The translations under genes and the position numbers were made by a program. From positions 733,292 through 755,867 of the forward strand of contig NW_003124894.1 in the NCBI RefSeq assembly GCF_000003605.2: a stretch of 22,576 nucleotides of DNA, in the 5' to 3' direction. This DNA comes from Saccoglossus kowalevskii (taxonomy: Eukaryota; Hemichordata; Enteropneusta; Harrimaniidae). Below are positions 11,684 through 21,690 of this stretch, piece by piece. The first letter of the stretch is position 1, and the number at the start of each line of letters is the position of its first letter. The notes beneath the pieces are model-generated. The model ran no database searches, was not told where the DNA came from, and saw only the letters and a program-made list of their open reading frames with translations.

Positions 11684-12708
11684 TATGCATTGTTCCTATT
11701 AGTGGCGATATTTCATCACCATCGTGAAGTATGTTTCACACTGTGTTTATGCTGACATAGAAGAGAGTGGTAACTGCGATAAAAGTATCTGATGTCATGT
11801 TTTCTGTTGTGTCAATATTGTACCTTCAGTTGTGTCAGAAGGGTCTCAAGATGAAAGCTTGAAGTATGATGTTAAAAGCAAAAGCGCTTGTGTTAGTGTT
11901 GACAAAAATTTACATTGAGTATGTATGTATCAAAAATATGACATTCTTTGTTCGCTATGACAGATCTTGTATGTTTTCCCTCTATAGCAACAATTTTACA
12001 TAGCAACTACACATATAGTAGGGTGCACCATGCTAAAAGAGTGAGATCTTGCCGAAAAAAAAAAAAATTGTCATCTATGGTTGCCTGGTTACACACAAAA
12101 CATGTGGTTACCATAGTATTGAGAATATTCATTAAACATTGCCGCAAATAATGGCTACTTTTGAGTAAGACGATCAATATAGACCCAAAAAAAAAAACAT
12201 ACTGCGGGAAAACGATGCACAGAAGAAGTAGTTTATTTGTGCTTGTTTTCTGAGTTGTTCATTGAGCACTGTTGTATGTCTGCTATAGATTGCTCAAGAT
12301 GGTTTATATTGTACAAATCATGTGAAATATTTATTTATTGTTGCGAAAAATTATTATAATAATCATTATCTCATTCAATATTCGTTCATCCTTGTTAGTT
12401 TAGAGGGCAGGAGTCGTCACGCAGAACGTGTTCAAATTTCATGTATCTCACACGTGTGTACGTCGCTATGATTCCCATATCGAACAGGGTGTGGCACGAC
12501 GACTACCTCCTTTTAATAATCACAGTGACCTGACATAGAATATTGATACAACTATCAAACACCCTTTGAGCAAGTTTTCCAATTTCTCGTGTGTGGTACG
12601 TAGTGTGGTCTCAGCAGTGCAATCCGACCAGCTGGAATAATCACTCAATGAATCCACATGTGTATGTTTGTTTCTTTATTGTTTATGTTATTTTCTTTTT
12701 CCCTCCAG

Positions 12709-12912
12709 TGTGGATCATATATGGATGGTGGTAGTGTTGCCGTGTTTGCTTCAAGAGCTGGTCATAACGTCTGCTGGCACCCGGCCTGCTTCGTTTGTTG
12801 CGCCTGCGATGAGCTCCTGGTGGATCTTATTTACTTCTGGAAGGACGGCAAGGTGCACTGCGGTCGTCATCATGCGGAGACGCTGAAACCACGATGTGCA
12901 GCCTGTGATGAA
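12709..12912 (+). CDS. prickle: prickle, internal exon: LIM1 and first cysteine pair of LIM2
   Basis: The exon is 204 bp, 68 codons, phase 0 at both ends (acceptor CCTCCAG, donor GTAAGT). It encodes residues 145-212. LIM1 zinc ligands follow the classic layout: Cys142 and Cys145, then His in [11 protein letters not shown] with three cysteines spaced C-x2-C-x2-C, then CGRHH supplying the last C-x2-H. The segment [16 protein letters not shown] and LLVDLIYF...[10 protein letters not shown] is highly diagnostic of the Prickle family. The exon ends RCAACDE, which opens LIM2 with Cys207 and Cys210. LIM modules are zinc-stabilised protein-binding domains. Confidence 0.97.
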
Positions 12913-13179
12913 GTAAGTTGATAGTGCTAAATTTTTCTCAATAGAAATGCCCACTTGAGGAATTTTTTTCCAAATTTATCTTCTGAAGCTTTTATGCCAT
13001 TCATTTATGTCGAAATGGTCATAACGCTTCCTGTTAGATTTGTGCCAGAACTTTCGTACATTTCTTTTGTCATTGTTATTTTGTATTGCCAATTACAATT
13101 CCCCTACTGTTCGTGTTTATGTATTGCTCCAGAAACTATATATTTATTTACTTAAAACTGAATCTTTTGTTCACTTTAG
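12913..13179 (+). other. prickle intron inside LIM2
   Basis: This 267-bp phase-0 GT-AG intron has donor GTAAGT and acceptor TTCACTTTAG. It separates CDE from [12 protein letters not shown] within LIM2. Nothing else is visible in it. Confidence 0.95.
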
Positions 13180-14418
13180 ATCATATTTGCTGACGAATGC
13201 ACCGAGGCTGAGGGGAGAAGCTGGCATATGAAACATTTCTGCTGTTTTGAATGCGATGAACAATTGGGAGGAAACCGATACATCATGCGAGAAGGACGGC
13301 CGTATTGTTGTCGCTGTTTTGAAAGTATGTTTGCTCAGTACTGCGATGGGTGCGGGGATCCGATTGGAGTTGATCAGGGTCAGATGACGCATGAAGGACA
13401 GCATTGGCACGCTACAGACAAATGTTTCTGTTGCAATACTTGTGGAGTATCTTTACTTGGAAAACCATTTTTACCCAAGCACGGACTCATATACTGTTCT
13501 GGCGCTTGTAGCCGAGGGGAACAGCGTTCGGCAGAGAAGGAGAATATTCCAGATAACGAAGTGACTATGGCAACGTATGCGTCAAATATAACCGAACTAC
13601 CTTCTCACAGTCGCAGTAGGACTCCTATCTCGCTTTGTGACATTAATCTTGATAATTTACCTCCACCGCCAGTTGAACCTGAGCGAGAAAGAAAAGCACG
13701 CCGCCAGCACCTATCCAGGTTCTCACTGCCAGATTTACGGAAAGATGGTAACAGTAATAATAACGAAAAACGAAAAAGCAGTTTAGTGTCTGTTAGTAGG
13801 CGGAGAAATGGCTCCACGCGCAGTTTGAATGTTCATTTCGACCACAAAGTAGATCCATTTGCTCAGCGATTTGATCCTCGGCACGCGAGACATTCATACG
13901 CTGCAGCTAGGTCTACCAATGAGCTTTTAACGAAAACAAACACAATAGGTGGATCCTCGTCCTCGTCATCCTCTTCCTCAAAATCGAAAAATGAGCGGCC
14001 ACCAGATTATGATCCAATACGCAATCCATATCCTCGGAAACACAAGACAGATGATTCTGGACATCATGGAACATTTCCAAGGAACAGGACTTCTCGACCA
14101 GAAATCTACTTTCGAGGGGCACCCGGAGAGACAATGGAAGGTCGAAATGCAAGGTCAGAACTTCAGTTAGAAGGAAGCGATGTGGATACATACCTTCACA
14201 GACGACATGCACGGGAAAGGGGATTGTCTACGAGTAGTTCCTCGTCTTCAGATGATGATGATTTCTTTAACCGTGTGCCACGTCGCCCCGGAGTTAAACT
14301 GATGTATGTTGACCGGAGTAGCATGTATGGCACAACGGCCTCACTTCCGACACAGGGAATGAACCGACAGCAAAAAAAGGGGAAAAAGAAAAAGAAGGGA
14401 AAGTGTGTAGTGTCGTAA
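13180..14418 (+). CDS. prickle: prickle, terminal exon: LIM2-LIM3, variable tail and CaaX box
   Basis: This is the last coding exon: 412 codons plus TAA, residues 213-624. LIM2 is completed by [11 protein letters not shown] and YCCRC; the fourth ligand is His231, as is usual in this family. LIM3 spans 267-322, from CDGC through [13 protein letters not shown] to CSGAC. The tail of about 300 residues has a Pro run (372-376), basic Ser-rich blocks, nine consecutive Ser (471-479), a second Ser/Asp stretch (564-573, then FF) and a Lys-rich end (609-620). It finishes in CVVS, a CaaX prenylation motif that fits a farnesyltransferase because the last residue is Ser. The Ser/acidic block and the Lys-CaaX end match vertebrate Prickle1 in order. 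That tail is roughly 500 residues in human Prickle1, so this form is compact. Ser226 replaces the His commonly found before WHMKH; it is not a zinc ligand. Confidence 0.97.
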   Translation: MIFADECTEAEGRSWHMKHFCCFECDEQLGGNRYIMREGRPYCCRCFESMFAQYCDGCGDPIGVDQGQMTHEGQHWHATDKCFCCNTCGVSLLGKPFLPKHGLIYCSGACSRGEQRSAEKENIPDNEVTMATYASNITELPSHSRSRTPISLCDINLDNLPPPPVEPERERKARRQHLSRFSLPDLRKDGNSNNNEKRKSSLVSVSRRRNGSTRSLNVHFDHKVDPFAQRFDPRHARHSYAAARSTNELLTKTNTIGGSSSSSSSSSKSKNERPPDYDPIRNPYPRKHKTDDSGHHGTFPRNRTSRPEIYFRGAPGETMEGRNARSELQLEGSDVDTYLHRRHARERGLSTSSSSSSDDDDFFNRVPRRPGVKLMYVDRSSMYGTTASLPTQGMNRQQKKGKKKKKGKCVVS

Positions 14419-14525
14419 CAACTTGGTCTCTATTGATTTCTCAGTGCCAAGTTAACAGTATTGTTTCCCCCACTGTGATTGCTCCACTACGGTCACTGTT
14501 GTTGTACAACTTTGTGGTGGGATGC

Positions 14526-14531
14526 AATAAA
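14526..14531 (+). terminator. Proximal polyadenylation signal candidate
   Basis: A canonical AATAAA lies 108 bp after the prickle stop codon. The following sequence is not clearly GU-rich, so this may be a weak or alternative cleavage site. Confidence 0.4.
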
Positions 14532-14661
14532 ATGCAACTTTTAATAACAAACAATCATATCAATTTGAACTGCTAAAAATATTCTAAACCGCATATATAA
14601 ATATATATATATATTTAGAACATCAACTAATTTATGCCACTGAGGGAAGTGTTCACAGTCA

Positions 14662-14669
14662 TGTAAATA
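14662..14669 (+). promoter_or_regulatory. Pumilio-type element in probable 3' UTR
   Basis: TGTAAATA matches the core recognised by Pumilio/PUF RNA-binding proteins and lies about 240 bp after the stop codon. A second TGTAAATA is at 17318-17325, past the favoured distal cleavage site. A single 8-mer in AT-rich DNA is weak evidence. Confidence 0.3.
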
Positions 14670-15773
14670 ATTTAGAATGTGCATAGAATGGTTCAATCAT
14701 TTTAGCTTCGCAGTTTTCTTTATGCAAAAAAAATTGTATGTAAACAATTTTAAATCTTACTCTTTCCGGGTATGGAATATATCCATTTTTAGGATCTTAT
14801 ATATATTTATTTAACCTTGCTATGCATTTTGTTTTGCTATGTTTAGCATATTTATCCAGTTTTGAAAAATGTAGACAGTAACACTTTGGAAAAATTGCAG
14901 TTCAAATATCACCGGGATTCTTTAGACAGGGAGTGGTGATAATTTTCATAAAATTGACTTCCTTAAATTATCACTTGCAATATTTCCTGATCTTTTGTGC
15001 TCACATTGCATTGCATTATGGTTTTTTTCCATATCTCTGGTCCTCCATGGAGCCGAATTTTTTCACATTCCAAAAAAGAAAAAGAAAAACATCAGCGTTG
15101 CTTCCGCTAACTTTAAACTACCCAGCGAAACTATCGTCTAGTCGTCCACAATGATTTATTTGTCGTTAATTCCATTTGTTTCTTGAAGTGGTGGTTGCCA
15201 TGGTAATGTTACTTGACTGTTGGCCTACGAACTGAAAGCAGTGGTCGGTTGTTTTTAATGACAATGCATTTCATTGTGTATGAAGTAGTGTCTGTAAACC
15301 ACGCCCTCTATGTCCACAAACATACCGTATTTTGGTCATAACTAGATATAGTAAACATAGCGCTTGTTTTAACTATCACGGATGACGCAACATTTTATTT
15401 TTTCAAATTTCGTGAATTTTATACCAACTGTTCATCACCATGGTTTTGAGCAGAATCTGCATCTGCTGATGAATGTCCCCTAAATTTGTAAAATTTATTT
15501 AATCGGAGCTCAGTCGTGGTAATCCAAATATCCAAGCTATGGGTTTTTTTTTCAAAAACCTCAACACAAAAATACATTCAATGAAATCCTACTTGTCAAA
15601 TTAAAGTAGAAACACTCGGCAGGTGCAGGTGAGAGCTGCTTTACCCAAAGCCCATTCATTATACTTTATTTTTATGAATATATTTCAGTTATAATGTCTT
15701 TATGCCAATATAACGCCCCTCCCTATTACAATATGTATGTTGTGTTACCCTCCCCCTGTGTATAATATAAATA

Positions 15774-16150
15774 CAGTCAAACCTGTGTATAGCGACCACC
15801 CAAAGGACAAACCTGTGTATAGCGACCACCCAAAGGACTAATCTGTATATAGCAATCACCCAAAATAACTCGTAGATACGTGGTCTGTATATTCAGGTCG
15901 GATTATTTTTTTTATGAATCTCCAACTCTTATTTTTGTCACAATATTTGTCATTGAAAATCAATGAGATGTTACTGTTGAAACAAAAATGCATTTGAGTT
16001 GATAGTAACAACCACTTTTGAATAAGTTTGACCAATTATTTTGATTTCCAAGTTTTGCTTAAAAGGGTGTACACAGGTTACTCGTACATTCTTTGAGCCT
16101 ATCTAAAAATTGTTACTATGGGCAAGTGGTCACTAACACAGGTTAAACTG
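15774..16150 (+). mobile_element. MITE-like element with multiplied 5' terminal repeat
   Basis: The left end is CAGTCAAACCTGTGTATAGC and the right end, reverse-complemented, reads CAGTTTAACCTGTGTTAGTG, giving inverted termini of nearly 30 bp. TA flanks both ends (15772-15773 and 16151-16152), consistent with a TA target-site duplication. Ends of the type 'aacctgtgtatagcgaccaccc' are, as I recall, widespread in marine invertebrate genomes. The left terminus is repeated as three 30-bp units. The element has no open frame and lies in the probable 3' UTR of prickle. Confidence 0.8.
15781..15868 (+). repeat. 30-bp tandem repeat within MITE terminus
   Basis: Units begin at 15781, 15811 and 15841. 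The first two differ only at the end (GGACAA versus GGACTA). The third is diverged (ATCTGTATATAGCAATCACC). The unit corresponds to the element's own left terminal repeat, so it arose by local duplication of the terminus. Confidence 0.9.
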
Positions 16151-17167
16151 TAAGTGATTCTATGTGTTTTTGATTATGTCCATTTCCTGGTATTTGAACC
16201 AAAAAATAGCCATCTGGTTAAATATACAGTCATTGATAATTTTGTACTTAATTTTTTTTTTCATATTTAAACTTTTCCACAAGGCCGTGTCACTGCCATT
16301 TCTGAAAATCATTAAAAAAAGGATCAAACTCAATAACTGTTTTTTTTTTTAAATAAAACAAAATACAGTATTGACTTTTAAACAATTCATGCATATCAAT
16401 ATTACCTACATATACATAATATGCAAATTATAATGGGTGCATATATTCTGGAGTTATCAAATTGTCCCACTAATTTTCATACACTCTGGGTAATATTACA
16501 ATGCAATATGCATACATAATTTATTAAATTGCAAATGCTACAACCTTGCATATAAATGAGCTCATTTGCTTATTTGAAACAATCAAATTAATTCATCAAC
16601 TTACACTATCATTTCCTTCGGGAACGATATTGTCCTCAGAATAAATTGTCATCAACCAAAATAAAATCTTGTTTTTCTTTGTAACATACCGTAACACACT
16701 TTCATTACACTGCTTTGTAAATTATGTTTGATTTAAAATTAACATTAAACATTAACATTTGATTATGCAAATCATTGCAATTTGGACTTGCCACTGTCTA
16801 ACATGGCATGATTAAATAAAATTGGTGTAACACTTAACACAAACATAATCTTGACTTGTATTGGCCATTGAGCTAAAGTGTCGATGGGGAGGGGGGCATT
16901 TTTTTTTTTAATTTTGCAATTCGTATTTGAGGTGTATATATTATGCAATGTGAAATTCTGACCAATTTCTTTTTTTTTTTAAAGTTATATTAAGAGTACA
17001 GTTTATTTTGCATAATGATTTTTAACCTTCTGTAAGTTATTCATGTAACCTTTGATAGATCTACCAAATCTCTGTAAAGATAAGCAATACTCCTGCGCTC
17101 TTTTCTTTTAGTTTTTTTTTTCTGTAACTTTTCAACATATGATGTAACATTTTGGTCTTTCATGTGA

Positions 17168-17178
17168 AATAAAATAAA
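17168..17178 (+). terminator. Distal tandem polyadenylation signals
   Basis: Two overlapping AATAAA hexamers (17168-17173 and 17173-17178) are followed 15-30 bases later by a GT-rich tract, TGGTGTGTTGTGTGT. This is the best poly(A) signal plus downstream element downstream of prickle and is probably its main 3' end. Confidence 0.6.
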
Positions 17179-17210
17179 CCTTGTTTTCTACATGGTGTGT
17201 TGTGTGTAAC

Positions 17211-17400
17211 TTATTTGACCAATTGGTATAGCTGTTGCTGATCATGATGTTGGTTACTCTAAATTGACCAATCGGTGTAGCTGTTGCTTATATTGTGGGT
17301 GACTAATTTTGCTATCATGTAAATAAACTAAATAAAACTGCTGTTATGTTTTACTGACCGATTGTGAACTCTGTTATGTTTTAGGTAACTGGTTGTTGGA
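17211..17400 (+). repeat. Two short degenerate tandem duplications
   Basis: A unit of about 49 bp starting TTGACCAATTGGTATAGCTG (17215) is repeated at 17264 as TTGACCAATCGGTGTAGCTG, with a diverged 3' half. Further on, a 30-bp unit starting CTGTTATGTTTTA is present at 17341 and 17371. GACC[A/G]ATT-like cores occur in both sets, so the whole block may have grown from one original sequence. No function is evident. Confidence 0.7.
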
Positions 17401-19785
17401 AAGTTGGAAATTCACTTCTTGTGTTATTGTTGAATGTCTTAACAATTGTGGCTTTTTCACTATAGCATGCAGGTTACCCGGTACTCAAGGAAATTGAATG
17501 TGAAAAATTGATATAATTTTGTCGGCACAGAATGCCTCATGAAAGTGTCCAACATTTTGACTTTCCACTGATTAACATATCAAAGTTGTAACAAAGTATC
17601 TCTGTCAAATGTTACTACCAGCAGGTTTATTCATGGAGCTCTTTTTTAGTTCCATGGTTTATTCCTATGTTACAATGAAAACCATTCTTGATATCGGGGG
17701 GGGGGGGCGCTATGTAGAAATTTCCTATTGGGGACGTGCCATTTAAAAGGTTTAGGTTTATTCAATATTGTAGTTATAAATATGGGTCCTATTTAATTGG
17801 GTCCAAATAGGTATAAATTAAGGGTATAAATATCTGCAATATTTGGTCTGTACTGTACTTTTTTGGAATAAACATTGATCTATATGCAAGACCTAAATCC
17901 CCGCCTGAATTCCGTTTAAATATCGTTAAATCGTTCGCATTACCTACCCCCAGCAACGTCTTCATAAAGCCTGTGTAGATATACACAGTAGAATGGGGCG
18001 CAACAAACTGTTATCTTGTCTTTATTTGGTAAAAACATGGGTTTCACAAAATTGTACTTTGGTATAAATATGGGAACGTTTTTTGTCAAAACATTAGTAT
18101 AAAAATGCACACATTTTTGAAGGCTTAGTGACACCTTTCTACCCTGTTTTAGTTATGGACTAGCTGAGAGATCACGAGTAAACTTCACTGCGTTGTACAT
18201 GATTCAGTCCTATTAGAGCTGTGTCCTTGAAATATGCATTTTAATGTAGTCTATGTTTGATTGCAAGATGTTCATTTCACATCACCGCGCATGGTTCTCT
18301 GAATAAAATACGGTACGCAAGTAGAAGTAAACAAAACGCGCGTAGTAAAAGGGGTGTTATTTATGACGCGTATACCGTGTTTAGGGTTGAATATTTTAAA
18401 ATATATAAATTGTGTGAAAAAAGGATTCTCATCAATTCATATTTCTGTACTTGAAAAGGGGCAATTGAAAAGCTATACTTCAGCATGGGTACCCCTCCTG
18501 GGGGTTATGGAAGGAGCAAAGTGTTCTGCTTCGTAAAAGGATGGAAGTTTTGCCATTCAGGCCAGAGAGGGCGCTTCACCCTTGAAACTGGTGAAGAAAA
18601 TCAAAGAAAACCATTCGAAAATGACTTTGAAGGGCTGAACAACTGTGCTTTCATACTCAGTTTGGACATGGTGTATTGTTCTTCTATTCATCAATACAAG
18701 TCGGGAGAGAAATGTTGAGTTTATAAGCAAGGAGTCACGTTCCTTTTTTTCATTGGAATATACTTGACTTTAGGTAGAAACAGCTGCAATAACCTCTTGA
18801 AAATTGCACTAGCTTTACTATCGGGCAGCGTATTTACAAACCAACTATTTTTGGCATTCCCATAAAAACCACTAGGGCTCCGTAATATTTGAACCACAAA
18901 GCCATTTTCGCTCTAGGATTTGAGTTGTACCTTGGCACCTTTGTGTCTCGTACGGGTTACTAGTATCTCGCACTGTTTACTAAGTACATTGTAACACTTT
19001 ACTAACCACACTCGATTTTCCCTCGATGTTGAGGGTTAAATGTGATTTCAGTGTTTTCTCAACTATTTTCAATAGTTCATTTGTTGTTTTTCTTGGATTA
19101 GATTGAATCGTAGTATTCATTCGTTACTAATACCTCCAAAGATGCGGCAAACATAGCTATCAAATCACAGCGAAATCTGAACCGACTACAGATTTTTTTA
19201 ATAATTGGGCCACGGAATTAAATTTGGCTGAAACAAAAAATAGCCGTCTGTAGAAATAAAAGTATTCTAAAAAAATATGAATAATAGTATTTTTGAAGAA
19301 ACCAAGTAAATACTGCCAACACATTATTAACTATCTGGGCGTATGAATTTTTTTTGAGTCTACGATGCTGGCCTGGTAAATCTCGCCTAACGACTAAGGC
19401 GGTGAGGGCGCTTTATTCAGCAACACAAACTGTTATTAAACGACTCGGACTAAAGGAGACTATGTGACCAGCAATTCGCAAATATCCAGAAAGTATTGAG
19501 CATGTTTATTTAAGGATGTTAATAAGAGCACACTGCAATGTTAACAATTTGGCTGTCCTTGGTGAATGTGGCAGGTTTCCTATATGTTGTGGATATATCA
19601 AACGGTGCGTAAGGTACTCGTACTGTCTACAATTATTAAGCATGGAAACACAGACATATGTTAGTGCATGTTTAAAAAAAATGGATGGTGTACTTACTTG
19701 TCCTACACATTTAAACAGTTAACTCTTATATATAATTTGTTTGGGTGTCGCAACAAACAGGAAATCAAAATGTGTTTCAGAATAT
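17401..19785. other. Intergenic, no supported gene; contains degenerate repeat array
   Basis: The stretch has a 13-base G run at about 17697-17708 and, at 17774-18110, a degenerate array built on GGTATAAATATGGG-like motifs. Open frames of 60-77 codons (for example 18485-18718) have no recognisable domain. Two copies of the GAGGGCGCT nonamer lie at 18567 and 19404. I see no tRNA, rRNA or exon here. Confidence 0.5.
17774..18110 (+). repeat. Degenerate array of GGTATAAATATGGG-like motifs
   Basis: Related motifs begin near 17774, 17810, 17823, 18028, 18061 and 18096. The last three are spaced 33 and 35 bp apart and share a following TTTT/CAAAA segment, so they form a short, decayed tandem repeat. 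On the minus strand these produce related peptides (IFIPKYN, MFLPNKD), which is a by-product of the repeat and not evidence of a gene. Confidence 0.5.
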
Positions 19786-20119
19786 CCTCGGGGGCGGAGC
19801 TACGTCACAGACGTTCCACGTTGCTAAGACGCGCACTACTGTACACCACTGTACCATGCATTTCTATGGGCTCTGTGCGCGCTGCTGTGGAACGCCGGTC
19901 GAGCCGGTTAAAATTCGAGAAAACAACACAAACTCAACTTTGAAGTAATTCCGAACAACCAAATTTATATATGTTACACACGTAGGGCTAATCTTGTTGC
20001 ACTGTTCAGAGGAGTCTCAACAATCATCCCAAAGTACCGTTTTCTGCGAGTTTTGGGCCTTTGTTTTCACCGCCGCGGGTTGCCAGGCGGTGAAAATGCC
20101 CGGATGTCCGCCCCCGAGG
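19786..20119. repeat. GC-rich structured element with 13-bp terminal inverted repeats
   Basis: CCTCGGGGGCGGA (19786-19798) is matched by its perfect reverse complement TCCGCCCCCGAGG (20107-20119), 334 bp end to end. Inside are two further inverted repeats. CGTTCCAC...CGCGCAC (19812-19836) pairs with GTGCGCG...GTGGAACG (19875-19894). An 11-bp perfect stem TTTTCACCGCC (20064-20074) pairs with GGCGGTGAAAA (20086-20096) around an 11-base loop. GC and CpG content are well above the flanks. It could be a MITE/foldback element or, less likely, a CpG-rich promoter. No clear target-site duplication is visible. Confidence 0.6.
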
Positions 20120-21129
20120 TGACTGTTCTCGCTGTTTATTTTGACAATGAACGAAAGCAATGCAATTAGTGAAAACTTCAAATTCATTAAATATAACTGT
20201 TCTACAAGGCAGCAATATCTAATCAGTGTATCTATATTTCATGTTTTACTTGTTTCTTCAATGTGCCTTTTGGCATTGTTAACCGTAGCTTTAGTAACCG
20301 TACTCATGCTGATCTCCCCAGTACTGTGTCTAATGAGTTTGCGAAAATCGTCGTGACGTTACAAAAACAGGATCGTAAAATCAGACAAAATATTGCACAT
20401 AATGCCAAATATAAATTTCATCTTACCACGCACATTCCGATCAGATAGTTAAATCAGCACAAAAATAGGTTTTGGGGTAAAAGTAAGTGATTTATTATCG
20501 AATTACAAACAAAAACATACTGCAATTGAAGTACTAAAGAAATCTTAATGATTACGTGTACAACCAGTTTCCTTAAAAAACAATCTTAAACTTATACTCA
20601 TACTTTGCAATAAATAGACAGCCTGTCAGTTGATGGGACATGTAGGCATATCGGAAAATGTTTTGATTACTATCTGATTAGAGAGGTTATCATTTTACAA
20701 GCGTTGGTTGATGAATGCTGCGGATTTTTTTTTTGTTAACTTGAGGGCGCTCATACGCCTGATATTTTTTTTTTTCTGAACTAAGCAAAGAAACTTTTCC
20801 CTAAAAGTCTTCAAAATATAATGATACAGTCCTTATGTATACCATGTGTATTGTTTGTAGATAATAACGTCACTGTACTAAGATATGCTATGTAATAAAG
20901 TAGGCATCAAATCAGTTTAAATATCCGTGATATAAACTTTGAAGAACACATCAGCAAAATCCACACTGACACCGTGACGCGCCGCGTCAAAATAGAAATA
21001 AACTGGTATAGCTGTACCTTTTAAAATATTTTTATGTTCATTTCAGTGCGATTATTTGAATACAGGATTTTCCAGGGTTTGGAACTTTTTTTTTTTTTAA
21101 CATTACTAATCAGTGTTTGAAATTACAGG
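20120..21129. other. Non-coding, no supported gene
   Basis: This is AT-rich DNA with short open frames. One at 20141-20356 encodes a hydrophobic run (residues about 28-65) that could mimic a membrane segment, but it has no family match I recognise. A GAGGGCGCT nonamer is at 20743. No exon is supported. Confidence 0.45.
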
Positions 21130-21690
21130 TCGCCCGGGTCCATCAAGTTTTCTGCCGGGCCAAGAAGATTTGTAACGTCGTCGCTCGGTTGTCCACCTAT
21201 TTTTCGAGCAGTAGGTTGTATGATGAGCGTCAGTAATAAACTATCTATTAAACCTGTTTCGCTTTATATTTTTTATTATAAACTTGAACAAATATTTGCC
21301 GCTTGCTGTTTTTTTTCCAATACGGGAAACAGTGTCTGCCTGCGGTTATGCAGTAACAGTACTACAACATCACGTGTGCACTCTATGATATGGAAATATT
21401 TTGAAGTCGTACTAACAGTGTTTCTCGTTGGTAATACGGATGTAAAGGATGTGTTATGACGCAACTCAACTATGCGATTCTGGCAACTAAAATGGCCGGT
21501 AACTCAAACGCGTGCAAGGTGAGATTAACTGTGGTTTCACGTTCTTTGTTAGGAACCGTTCGCCGGCCCCTTCCCAGGCGACGATAACAACACACGCTAA
21601 AAACGCAAAGGCTCATAGGTAGACGCTTGTCTGTAAACAATGACACGCTATGGCCATCTGACGCATGCGCAGGTGACGACTCCCCCGCTT
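21130..21690. promoter_or_regulatory. CpG-richer, promoter-like zone
   Basis: CpG dinucleotides are concentrated here (about nine in 21130-21235 and about seventeen in 21470-21690), in contrast to the CpG-poor surroundings. CGCATGCGCA at 21662-21671 matches the NRF-1 half-palindrome typical of housekeeping promoters. AAAATGGCC at 21489-21497 resembles a YY1 site and at the same time a start codon in good context. Together these suggest a transcription start region for a gene whose body lies mostly outside the window, on either strand. This is inference. Confidence 0.35.
21492..21518 (+). other. Tentative first coding exon of an unidentified gene
   Basis: ATG in the context CTAAAATGG opens a nine-codon stretch (MAGNSNACK) ending in AAG/GTGAGA, a strong donor. 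It lies in the CpG-richer zone. In-frame continuation is possible through a 49-bp AG/GT-bounded segment at 21825-21873 (SCIVVMEHAQKSVTFT) and then from an acceptor at 22045. No family is recognised, and short splice-bounded segments arise often by chance. Confidence 0.2.

Larger units (their letters stand above)
10174..12708 (+). other. prickle intron splitting LIM1
   Basis: This is a 2.5-kb phase-0 GT-AG intron (GTAAGT donor; TTTTTCCCTCCAG acceptor with a long pyrimidine tract). It lies between the first and second cysteines of LIM1. It contains a 27-bp minisatellite at 11554-11683 and a homopolymeric C-then-A tract at 11115-11137. Open frames inside it come from the minisatellite or are short and unsupported. 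Confidence 0.92.
14419..17207 (+). other. Probable prickle 3' UTR
   Basis: No coding sequence follows the stop. The stretch is AT-rich, has many ATTTA pentamers, a TA-rich run at about 14594-14615, and a TGTAAATA element at 14662-14669 of the Pumilio-binding type. A proximal AATAAA occurs at 14526, but a stronger polyadenylation context lies at 17168-17207. If the distal site is used, the 3' UTR is about 2.8 kb and includes the MITE at 15774-16150. The extent is inferred from signals only. Confidence 0.55.

Noticed and set aside
11388-11755. Two overlapping repeat-containing open frames suggesting a repeat protein
   Set aside because: Both are caused by the 27-bp minisatellite, which is open in several frames because its period is a multiple of three.
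13605-14212. Minus-strand and alternative-frame open frames over the terminal prickle exon
   Set aside because: They are shadows of the long coding exon on the plus strand.
17789-18134. Minus-strand open frames with repeated FIPK/FLPN peptides
   Set aside because: The peptide repetition reflects the degenerate DNA repeat; the frames are short and lack any known domain.
18485-18718. 77-codon open frame starting MGTPPGGYGR, considered as a transposon remnant
   Set aside because: No transposase or reverse transcriptase motif and no flanking terminal repeats.
20141-20356. Small hydrophobic open frame that could be a membrane microprotein
   Set aside because: The hydrophobic run comes from T-rich codons in AT-rich DNA; there is no homologue I recognise and no splice or promoter evidence.
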